Source: Bacteroidales bacterium UBA5197 (GTDB lineage: Bacteria; Bacteroidota; Bacteroidia; Bacteroidales; Lentimicrobiaceae). Taken from it: DNA of 7,063 nucleotides. The stretch spans positions 1-7,063 of the forward strand of contig DHVX01000021.1 in the NCBI GenBank assembly GCA_002412885.1, in the 5' to 3' direction. A program made the position numbers and the translations under genes. Below the pieces are notes generated by a model. It saw nothing but the letters and a program-made list of their open reading frames with translations. It searched no databases and had not been told where the DNA came from. Positions 1-5,435 of the stretch are shown here, one piece after another; positions within the stretch are counted from its first letter, which is position 1; each line of letters starts with the position of its first letter.

Positions 1-74
1 ATACCGGCTATCGCTCCGATTGACAGCGGCAATATGATGGAAATGAGCAGTTTCCCAATATCAACAATCTTCAT
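1..74 (-). CDS. Probable TspO/MBR family protein, N-terminus only
   Basis: Partial gene: the ATG is at 74-72 and the frame runs off the left edge after 24 codons. The peptide begins MKIVDIGKLLISIILPLSIG and continues AIAG. It is a short polar start followed by a hydrophobic helix ending in a small-residue Gly-Ala-Gly pattern. That resembles the first transmembrane helix of TspO/MBR (tryptophan-rich sensory protein) family members, five-helix membrane proteins that bind porphyrins and are linked to tetrapyrrole and oxidative or light stress in bacteria. The diagnostic Trp-rich parts lie outside the window, so this rests on about two dozen residues plus context. The leader (CAATTAATT before ATG) has no Shine-Dalgarno sequence. 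The gene follows the peroxiredoxin by 71 bases and could be cotranscribed with it. Any other small membrane protein with a similar first helix is possible. Confidence 0.5.
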   Translation of the reverse strand, partial: MKIVDIGKLLISIILPLSIGAIAG

Positions 75-108
75 AATTAATTGAAATTAAGTTAGATGAA
101 AAGTGAAG

Positions 109-125
109 GCTGCTGCTGCTGCTGC
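109..125. repeat. Trinucleotide microsatellite (GCT)n
   Basis: Five GCT triplets plus GC form an uninterrupted 17-base run in the 71-base spacer between the peroxiredoxin stop and the TspO-like start. It lies outside both reading frames, so slippage would change only spacer length. No terminator-like hairpin with a T-tract is visible in this spacer. Confidence 0.75.
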
Positions 126-145
126 ACCCTGCTTTGAAAACCGGT

Positions 146-880
146 TTATTGTAAATCCTTTAATATCCTCAATGCTTCATCCACATGTTTTTCGGTTTGA
201 AATTGTGAATTGAATGTATAAATCACCTTGCCTGATTTATCTGTAACATAGGTTACTCGCCCCGGCAACAATCCGAATAAATTTGTTGGTACCCCGAATT
301 GCTTCCTGATTTTATTCCCTTCATCGCTGAGCAACGTGAAACTGAGCCTGTGCTTTTCAGCAAACTCCTTGTGGCTTATAACAGATTGGCTGCTGATGCC
401 GATGATTACTGCGTCGGCTTCACTGAATACTTCAAACTGATCGCGGAAAGCACAGGCCTGAGCCGTGCAACCGGGGCTGTCGTCTTTTGGATAAAAATAA
501 ATCACCAGGTTCTTTTTGCCCAGAACAGAATTGATATCGAATAAATTTCCGTTCTGATCGGGCAGGGTAAATGCAGGGATTATGCTACCGATTTTGATTT
601 CATTCATGTGATTGTCTTTGTTAAAAGTTAAATAAGCCGTAAAAAGAAGCAGGTAAACAATGAGGTAAAACCGGTAAAAATTCCTTAATTTCAGGTAGTT
701 TCTGTTTTCGGGATACAAATTGCCAAATAGTGCTTTCAGTTCTTTACCGAAATAAGGTTTTATGTTGATAGTCCAGCTGTCAGTCTGGTAAACCATTTTC
801 CGGAATTTGCTCCGGTAGTAAGTGAGTGGCAGTCCCCATGTAAAAAACAGGATAAGCCAGATATTTTCGATGAGGAACAT
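146..880 (-). CDS. PrxQ/BCP-type peroxiredoxin with a two-helix membrane N-terminal extension
   Basis: Residues 92-244 are a complete thioredoxin-fold peroxiredoxin of the BCP/PrxQ group, which reduces hydrogen peroxide and organic hydroperoxides using thioredoxin-like donors. The motif SPGCTAQACAFRD gives the peroxidatic Cys138 and resolving Cys143 in the CX4C spacing of the atypical two-Cys subtype; Arg208 in GRVTYVTD fits the conserved active-site Arg. This domain alone is 153 residues, the normal size of a whole BCP. Residues 1-91 are extra: hydrophobic segments at about 3-22 and 71-86 flank a Lys/Arg-rich loop (YYRSKFRK). I do not recognise this module as a named domain. It is joined in frame, and Met92 (ATG at 607-605) sits exactly where a standalone BCP would begin, so two proteins or one fusion are both possible. 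Neither start has a Shine-Dalgarno sequence. The 5' flank is the mosaic repeat array; no convincing promoter was found. Confidence 0.9.
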   Translation of the reverse strand: MFLIENIWLILFFTWGLPLTYYRSKFRKMVYQTDSWTINIKPYFGKELKALFGNLYPENRNYLKLRNFYRFYLIVYLLLFTAYLTFNKDNHMNEIKIGSIIPAFTLPDQNGNLFDINSVLGKKNLVIYFYPKDDSPGCTAQACAFRDQFEVFSEADAVIIGISSQSVISHKEFAEKHRLSFTLLSDEGNKIRKQFGVPTNLFGLLPGRVTYVTDKSGKVIYTFNSQFQTEKHVDEALRILKDLQ

Positions 881-893
881 GGGATTAGATTTA

Positions 894-1057
894 AAGATTC
901 AAGGATTCAAGGATTCAAAGATTCAAGGATTAGCTTCGCTGATCTCCCTCTGGTCGGTTCAAGGATTCAAGGATTCAAGGATTTGCTTCGCTGAGCACCC
1001 TCTGGTCGGTTCAAGGATTAGCTTCGCTGAGCTCCCTCCGGTCGGTTCAAGGATTCA
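894..1057. repeat. Mosaic tandem array of 8-mers (AGGATTCA) and three 36-mers
   Basis: Bases 894-1057 divide with no bases left over. Four 8-mers (894-925; A(A/G)GATTCA) are followed by a 36-mer (926-961), two 8-mers (962-977), two adjacent 36-mers (978-1013 and 1014-1049) and one more 8-mer (1050-1057). Each 36-mer is one AGGATT(AG/TG) unit plus a 28-base core running from CTTCGCTGA through CCCTC(T/C)GGTCGG to TTCA. The three cores differ at only a few positions. Each contains GCTTCGC, which is GCGAAGC on the minus strand. The array fills the gap between the DUF1295 gene and the peroxiredoxin start, ending only 13 bases from that start codon. Short ORFs across it on either strand are repeat translations, not genes. 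Confidence 0.9.
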
Positions 1058-1078
1058 ATTTCTAATTTCTAATTTCCA
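1058..1078. repeat. Three 7-mers ATTTC(T/C)A
   Basis: Three consecutive heptamers (ATTTCTA, ATTTCTA, ATTTCCA) directly abut the preceding 8-mer array. A four-base link (1079-1082) leads into the TCYGACH heptamers. They form a distinct sub-block of the same composite repeat and mark the switch from an 8-base to a 7-base period. Confidence 0.8.
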
Positions 1079-1082
1079 ATTT

Positions 1083-1140
1083 TCTGACTTCCGACCTCTG
1101 ACCTCTGACATCTGACCTCTGACATCCGACCTCCGACATC
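1083..1140. repeat. Heptanucleotide array TCYGACH, 8 units
   Basis: Eight heptamers lie in perfect register (1083-1138) plus a partial TC. Each fits TC(T/C)GAC(T/C/A), with TCTGAC and TCCGAC variants interspersed. Read on the transcribed strand the array is purine-rich (GTCRGA core) and begins 17 bases after the DUF1295 stop codon. It could lie in the 3' untranslated part of that operon's transcript. A second array of the same family lies at 5322-5405. Confidence 0.9.
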
Positions 1141-1157
1141 AAAGATTCTCTCCAATA

Positions 1158-1937
1158 TTATTTCTTCGGGAACCAGGGAATAAACGCACTTGTCCTTCTT
1201 ACATATTCCTGGTAACCGGGTTTGGTGGTGTTCAGCGTTTTTTCGAGCAGAGCAACTCCTGATACTTTGATTATTAAAGCCGTCATTAAAACAGATCCCA
1301 ATACCGGCCAGTAACTTCCTGCTGAGAGGCAAATAAGCGCATATCCGAACCAGACTGCAGCATCACCAAAATAATTGGGATGCCGGGTGTAATGCCAGAA
1401 TCCGGTGTTGAGCACCTTGCCTTTGTTTGCCGGATTGGCTTTAAAGCGCGCCAGTTGCATATCTCCTCCTGCTTCAAATACAAAGCCAATGATCCAGATT
1501 GCTATCCCGATAAAATCAAGGATTCCGAGACTATCGTCCTGGTAAAACTGAGCGCCAAGTAATGGGACCGAAATAAGCCACATCAAAACTCCCTGAAGAA
1601 GAAAAACTGAGAAGAAACTATACCACCAATAGCGGTGCTCACCAAAATCTTTCCTGAATTTCTGGTAGCGAAAATCTTCACCTTTGCCAATATTTCGCCA
1701 TGCCAGGTAAATGGAAAGCCGCAGGCCCCAGATGGCAACCAGGGTCATCAGCAGGATTTTGCGTGTTTCGAATCCTTCGGTAAAGATGAAGTAAACCGCA
1801 GCAGCCACCACAAATCCAAAACCCCAGAACAGGTCAACAATACTCACGTTTCTGATTTTGATGCTGATCAGCCACAGGATTGTCATCATCGATAGAATGG
1901 CTGCAAATGCAAACAGGTAAATCTCAAAAAATGTCAT
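1158..1937 (-). CDS. DUF1295 (steroid 5-alpha-reductase-like) membrane protein
   Basis: 259-residue polytopic membrane protein, full length for the DUF1295 family, which belongs to the superfamily of steroid 5-alpha reductases, enoyl-CoA reductases and isoprenylcysteine methyltransferases. Family marks in order: WGLRLSIYLAWRN (70-82) followed by GKGEDFRY; FEAGGDMQ (154-161); GFWHYTRHPNYFGD (179-192), the HPNY cofactor-binding segment; and the C-terminal KPGYQEYVRRTSAFIPWFPK. Several hydrophobic segments lie between them, including about 4-25, 32-52, 60-80, 107-127, 138-157 and 195-232. By superfamily it probably uses NADPH to reduce a double bond in a lipid or isoprenoid-like substrate, but no substrate can be read from sequence. 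It is the last gene of a tight operon, starting 8 bases after the DAK2-DegV stop, with an A-rich leader (AAAAAGTATT) and no Shine-Dalgarno sequence. Confidence 0.9.
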   Translation of the reverse strand: MTFFEIYLFAFAAILSMMTILWLISIKIRNVSIVDLFWGFGFVVAAAVYFIFTEGFETRKILLMTLVAIWGLRLSIYLAWRNIGKGEDFRYQKFRKDFGEHRYWWYSFFSVFLLQGVLMWLISVPLLGAQFYQDDSLGILDFIGIAIWIIGFVFEAGGDMQLARFKANPANKGKVLNTGFWHYTRHPNYFGDAAVWFGYALICLSAGSYWPVLGSVLMTALIIKVSGVALLEKTLNTTKPGYQEYVRRTSAFIPWFPKK

Positions 1938-1945
1938 AATACTTT

Positions 1946-3742
1946 TTATTTAAACATTAAGGCAACAGCTGCAGTGCCGATGCCGGCGTTGGCACCGATT
2001 ACCGGCGAAATATTTACTACTGCCACAGGTTCTTTGCCTGTGAATTCTTTCATTTTGCTTGAATACCAGGCCGCAGCATCGGGGTTATGGGCATGAAGAA
2101 TGATGCAATTCCATATTTCCCTGCCACTATTTTCGGTCCTCAGGTGCATCATGACTTTCTCCATATTGGATTGCTGGCTGTAAGTTTTACCAAAAACAAA
2201 CGAGGCACCGTGCTCATCCATAGATACAATTGGATTGACATTCATCATTTTTGCGATAAAGCCTTTGAATGGAGAAACCCTTCCGCCGCGCACCATATAT
2301 TTAAGAGTTCTTACGCTCACATAGATTTGTGTATCTCTGACCCATTGTTCAGCCATCGCAACAATTTCATCGTGCGAATGCCCGGCCTCAATTGCCTGAG
2401 CTGCCCGCAGAACAATCAATCCAAGCGCCCCTGAGAGATTTTTGGAATTGATCACCGAAATTGGTTTGTTAAATTCAGCGCTCACAGTTTTTGCCGCTTT
2501 CTGACTGTTGAAGCAGGTTCCGCTGAATTTATCGGTCAGGTGAATGGCTATGATGGAATCGTAGGTGTCTGAAAGTTGGGTGTATAAATTGACAAATGCT
2601 TTTTCATTGATCTGTGAAGTCTTTGGAAATTCATTTTTACTATCGAGCAATGAATAAAATTGCGCGGGCTGAATGGTTATTTTATCCAGATAATGGCTTT
2701 CGCCGAAATTGATATTGATCGGCAACATGTTAACCTGATAATGATCCATCAGCTCCTGCGGCAAATCACAGGTTGAGTCGGTTACCAGCGCTATTTTCCA
2801 TTTGCGGTTAAAAATTGCTTCGCTTTGTCGCACCATATCATCAGCCTTGTGAAAAGTCACCAGACTGATATCATTCAACTGCTGAAACATATCAGCCGGA
2901 TTATTGGTGTGGATATGAATGTGCTTGTTTTTTTCGTTACCGCCAATTACAATCGAGTCCCCATGCTGCTGCAGGATTTTTGTCAGGGACTTCTGATCAA
3001 CAGAGAGGTTTTTCAAAATACCTTCGGTGCAATATCTGAATTTTACTTCTTCCGGAATATGATCATTGTTTGAAGGCAAAATGAGGGGTGCTGGTCTTGA
3101 ATGCAATAAATTTCTGATACTTCGGGTTTTAATAAGATCAATAATACCATCGATAAACAAAACAAAGGCATTCGCGCCTGAATCAACCACGTTGGCCCTT
3201 GAAAGAGCGAGCAACTGAGATTTGGTGTTTGCAAGCGATTTAATCGCCACTTCCTGAGAATGAATTAACAACTGGTTGAAATCAGTGATTATTTCGCGGT
3301 GGTTGTATATAAAATCCGACCATTCACGGATTACGGTAAGCATGGTACCTTCTACCGGATTGGCAACAGCCTCATACATGTATGGAACTGATCTTTTGAC
3401 ACTTTCAGCAAACTGAGGAATGTTCAGGCTGCTCAGATTACCGGCTTCCTTACTAATTCCATACAGAAACTGGGCAAAAATGATCCCGGAGTTACCGCGG
3501 GCATTGGTCATGGCTGTTTCTGCAATCAGATCGGCCGTAATTTTATATGATTTGTGCGGATGAATGGAATCGATCACCGATTGTATGGTGGTGGCCATAT
3601 TGCTGCCCGTATCACCATCATTGACCGGGAAAACATTTATTTTGTTCAGGTATGCCTGATTTGCAAGAATATTCCTGGCACCTGCGACAAAGGTGTAATA
3701 AAGCCTGCGTCCATCGACTTCTATGATTGGTAGTGTATTCAT
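1946..3742 (-). CDS. DAK2 (DhaL-like)-DegV fusion, probable single-chain fatty-acid kinase (FakA/FakB-like)
   Basis: 598 residues in three parts. Residues 1-210 are a DhaL/DAK2 kinase domain: NVFPVNDGDTGSNM (36-49) carries the Mg-ATP-binding Asp42 and Asp44, with ARGNSG (81-86) and VDSGAN (186-191). Residues 232-310 match the FakA middle domain: YCTEGIL, GDSIVIGGNE, HIHIHTNNP, then DDMVRQ; Cys238, His276 and His278 fall where I recall a zinc site in FakA. Residues 316-598 are a DegV fatty-acid-binding domain: VTDSTCDLP (320-328), FPKTSQIN (372-379), DKFSGTCFNSQ (404-414), VRGGRVS (484-490). In Firmicutes, FakA phosphorylates a fatty acid held by the separate DegV protein FakB; here the FakA C-terminal domain appears replaced by the carrier itself. 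The usual C-terminal HxGPG reads NAGIG (Asn585). The protein is cytosolic, with no signal peptide. The gene starts 4 bases after the upstream stop, so translational coupling is likely. Family assignment is secure; lipid substrate and kinase activity are inferred. Confidence 0.9.
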   Translation of the reverse strand: MNTLPIIEVDGRRLYYTFVAGARNILANQAYLNKINVFPVNDGDTGSNMATTIQSVIDSIHPHKSYKITADLIAETAMTNARGNSGIIFAQFLYGISKEAGNLSSLNIPQFAESVKRSVPYMYEAVANPVEGTMLTVIREWSDFIYNHREIITDFNQLLIHSQEVAIKSLANTKSQLLALSRANVVDSGANAFVLFIDGIIDLIKTRSIRNLLHSRPAPLILPSNNDHIPEEVKFRYCTEGILKNLSVDQKSLTKILQQHGDSIVIGGNEKNKHIHIHTNNPADMFQQLNDISLVTFHKADDMVRQSEAIFNRKWKIALVTDSTCDLPQELMDHYQVNMLPININFGESHYLDKITIQPAQFYSLLDSKNEFPKTSQINEKAFVNLYTQLSDTYDSIIAIHLTDKFSGTCFNSQKAAKTVSAEFNKPISVINSKNLSGALGLIVLRAAQAIEAGHSHDEIVAMAEQWVRDTQIYVSVRTLKYMVRGGRVSPFKGFIAKMMNVNPIVSMDEHGASFVFGKTYSQQSNMEKVMMHLRTENSGREIWNCIILHAHNPDAAAWYSSKMKEFTGKEPVAVVNISPVIGANAGIGTAAVALMFK

Positions 3743-3746
3743 CGTT

Positions 3747-4076
3747 CTAATTAAAATGGTGTCCTAGCCAGAAACGTTTGAAATTATCTCCTGATTTGAA
3801 AAGAGCAATTGTTGCGTACAAGCATGTAACGAAGTTACCTGCTATCATGATTGAAATTATCCATAGCAATGCAGTCATCCCTTTCTCTTCACGGTAAAGA
3901 ACCCATGCCGAGAATAAAAAGAAACCCATGTACACCTCAATTAAACTCACTTTGCCCCATGCCATTGAAATCAGAATGCTGCCTTCTTGCAGAAAATCTC
4001 CTGCAACAAACCCGTAAGCAAGTGTAAAGAACATGATGAGTGTTCCGGTAACTGCGAATATTCTGGCTGCTTTCAT
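3747..4076 (-). CDS. Small membrane protein, DUF1475-like
   Basis: 109 residues with three hydrophobic segments (about 6-26, 43-61, 69-93) and a polar C-terminal tail rich in basic and aromatic residues (FKRFWLGHHFN). Recognisable points are an early GD pair (GDFLQEG, 26-32), LIEVYMGFFLFSAWVLYREE (45-64) and AGNFVTCLYATIALF (79-93). From memory this pattern, an acidic/aromatic second helix ending in a YREE-type motif followed by GN and C-x-Y, matches the bacterial DUF1475 family, which has no known function. The family name is less certain than the gene itself. It is the first gene of the operon: the DAK2-DegV gene starts 4 bases after its TAG stop. Start ATG at 4076-4074 has leader GATTTCACT without a Shine-Dalgarno sequence; a candidate promoter lies about 63 bases upstream. 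A membrane anchor or transport partner for the lipid kinase is possible but speculative. Confidence 0.7.
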   Translation of the reverse strand: MKAARIFAVTGTLIMFFTLAYGFVAGDFLQEGSILISMAWGKVSLIEVYMGFFLFSAWVLYREEKGMTALLWIISIMIAGNFVTCLYATIALFKSGDNFKRFWLGHHFN

Positions 4077-4139
4077 AGTGAAATCAGTTAAAGTTTGTTT
4101 TAGCTTACATCAGTTCGAATAAAAAACTCAGCCCTTTAT

Positions 4140-4147
4140 CAAAGATA
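4140..4147 (-). promoter_or_regulatory. Candidate Bacteroidota -7 promoter element
   Basis: On the minus strand this reads TATCTTTG, an exact match to the Bacteroidota primary-sigma -7 consensus TAnnTTTG. It lies 63 bases before the ATG of the DUF1475-like gene, giving an untranslated leader of roughly 55-60 bases. No clear TTG-type -33 box is found at the right spacing; a T-rich run (4162-4168 on the opposite strand) occupies that area. It would drive the DUF1475, DAK2-DegV and DUF1295 operon separately from the aldo/keto reductase. Confidence 0.4.
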
Positions 4148-4274
4148 AGCGAAAAAGGAAGAAAAAAACCCTGAACAGGTATTTCTTTTATGATCATTCC
4201 CCTGGACTCTTTCAAGATTAAGTGACTGCAAATCAAATTACTGCCGGACAATATTTCTCAGACATTTGCAAAGA

Positions 4275-5249
4275 TTATCTGAACCCGGAACTTTTTGTAT
4301 CAAGCAGGGACAAATCTTCAGCAGAAAGTGAGAAAGTCATTGCTCCGGCATTTTCTTTTGCATGTGATTCTTTGGTAGCTCCGGGAATAGCCACCACAGT
4401 TTCGCCATGAAAATTAATCAGCCAGTTGAGGGCAATCTGAGACGGAGTAACACCATATTTGATGGCGAGTTCCTGAACTGTTTTTACCAGTGGTCTGCTC
4501 TTTTCAAGGCCGGCTTGTTTGAACGACGATGAATATTTCCGCATACCGATGTTTTTCAACAATTCCGGATTATCGTGAAACTTCCCGGTAACCAGTCCCT
4601 GTGCCAGTGGAGAGTATGCAATAATTGTAATTCCAAGCTCTTTTGCCGTTTGCAATATTCCGTTGGATTCAATTTTCCGATCGAGCAGGCTGTACCTCAC
4701 CTGATTGGAAACCAGATGAATGCCATGCTTCTGTAAAGCCTCCCATGCAGACCTCATTTTTGAAGCTGAAAAATTACTTACCCCGACATAGCGTATTTTT
4801 TTCTCTTTTACCAACCTGGCCATGGCTTCCATTTCGGCTTTTTCGTTTGAAAAGCCCCACGGCTGGTGAACCTGATAAAGATCGATGGGATAAGGTGCAA
4901 GAGCTTCTATACGCTGATCAATTGTTTTCAGAATATTTGAAGCAGTTCTGAACATGGGCCACCATTTGGTTGCCACGATGATTTCGCCCGGTTTTTTACC
5001 AATATCCCTGAGTGATGCAGCAAGCGCTTTTTCGGAAGCTCCGTTGCCATATACCTCAGCAGTATCGAACCAGTTGATGCCACCTTCCAGAGAGATTTTT
5101 ACCATTTGCTGAATGAGATCATCTCCCATATCTGGCCAGAATTTACCAGCCATATTTTTTTGTTTGCTGAACTGCCAGCAGCCTAAACCGATGGGCGTTA
5201 TCATCAGATCGGATTTGCCTATTGATCGTAGAGGAAGCATTTGTTTCAT
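4275..5249 (-). CDS. Aldo/keto reductase, NADPH-dependent
   Basis: 324 residues, a full-length (beta/alpha)8-barrel aldo/keto reductase, reducing aldehydes or ketones to alcohols with NADPH. The catalytic tetrad is present: Asp62 and Tyr67 (WFDTAEVYG), Lys95 (VATKWW) and His128 (LYQVHQPW). Cofactor-binding stretches are also visible: VGVSNFS (155-161), SNQVRYSLLDR (181-191), AYSPLAQGLVTGKF (211-224) and AIPGATKESHAKEN (287-300). The last of these is the usual adenosine-phosphate-binding segment. The overall pattern is that of the general-stress or Tas/YhdN-like AKRs, so removal of reactive carbonyls is plausible, but the substrate is unknown. The chosen ATG at 5249-5247 gives the standard N-terminus (LRSIGKSDLMITPIGLGCW); ATG at codon 4 is a minor alternative. 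It lies 186 bases after the DUF2867-SDR gene and 198 bases before the DUF1475-like gene, so it may be its own transcription unit. No Shine-Dalgarno sequence. Confidence 0.93.
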   Translation of the reverse strand: MKQMLPLRSIGKSDLMITPIGLGCWQFSKQKNMAGKFWPDMGDDLIQQMVKISLEGGINWFDTAEVYGNGASEKALAASLRDIGKKPGEIIVATKWWPMFRTASNILKTIDQRIEALAPYPIDLYQVHQPWGFSNEKAEMEAMARLVKEKKIRYVGVSNFSASKMRSAWEALQKHGIHLVSNQVRYSLLDRKIESNGILQTAKELGITIIAYSPLAQGLVTGKFHDNPELLKNIGMRKYSSSFKQAGLEKSRPLVKTVQELAIKYGVTPSQIALNWLINFHGETVVAIPGATKESHAKENAGAMTFSLSAEDLSLLDTKSSGFR

Positions 5250-5304
5250 GAGTAATTTGTTTTAACTGTTAATTTAGCAGGTTAAGATTTTTGCCATGAG
5301 TCAG

Positions 5305-5320
5305 ATTGGCTCAACCCAAT
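5305..5320. promoter_or_regulatory. Small inverted repeat ATTGG-N6-CCAAT
   Basis: A perfect 5-base inverted repeat with a 6-base centre lies about 56 bases upstream of the aldo/keto reductase start and directly beside the heptamer array. It could be an operator half-site pair or chance. It has no T-tract and is not a terminator. No TAnnTTTG promoter element was found in this gap. Confidence 0.2.
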
Positions 5321-5321
5321 T

Positions 5322-5405
5322 TCCGACCTCAGTAGGAGCCTCCGACCTCCGGCCTCTGACTTCCGATTTCCGACCTCTGACTGCTGACCTCTGACCTCCG
5401 ATTTC
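5322..5405. repeat. Heptanucleotide array TCYGAYY, second copy of the family
   Basis: One unit TCCGACC (5322-5328) is followed by a 12-base interruption (5329-5340) and nine heptamers in unbroken register (5341-5403), mostly TCCGACC, TCTGACC, TCTGACT and TCCGATT with single-base variants. Orientation matches the array at 1083-1140. The edge sequence CCAATTTCCGACC resembles the junction CCAATTTTCTGAC at 1076-1088. On the transcribed strand the array starts about 30 bases after the stop of the DUF2867-SDR gene, again a 3'-flank position. Confidence 0.9.
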
Positions 5406-5435
5406 CTTCAACCACCTGTTTCGTATTTGAACTTA

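Noticed and set aside
138..147. Perfect 10-base palindrome AAACCGGTTT at the peroxiredoxin stop codon
   Set aside because: Short, partly coding, with no loop or second copy; chance is the simplest explanation.
916..923. Near match to a -7 promoter (minus strand AATCTTTG) upstream of the peroxiredoxin
   Set aside because: The first base is wrong, there is no properly spaced -33 box, and it is simply part of the 8-mer repeat.
822..1115. Plus-strand ORF of 97 codons with repetitive FKDSKIQG and SRISFAELPPVGS peptides
   Set aside because: It is a translation of the 8-mer and 36-mer repeats; the peptide periodicity follows the DNA units and there is no family resemblance.
894..1140. Possible CRISPR array
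   Set aside because: Units are 7, 8 and 36 bases with no unique spacers of constant length and no cas genes nearby.
1069..1332. Minus-strand 87-codon ORF
   Set aside because: It overlaps the well-supported DUF1295 gene in another frame and ends in a translation of the heptamer array.
4162..4180. Possible terminator after the aldo/keto reductase (minus strand ACCTGTTCAGGG then T-tract)
   Set aside because: The T-run is good, but the stem is only three solid base pairs (CCT/AGG) with a tetraloop, too weak to call.
4643..4951. Plus-strand ORF of 102 codons inside the aldo/keto reductase
   Set aside because: Antisense shadow of a gene with an intact catalytic tetrad; no recognisable domain or start context.
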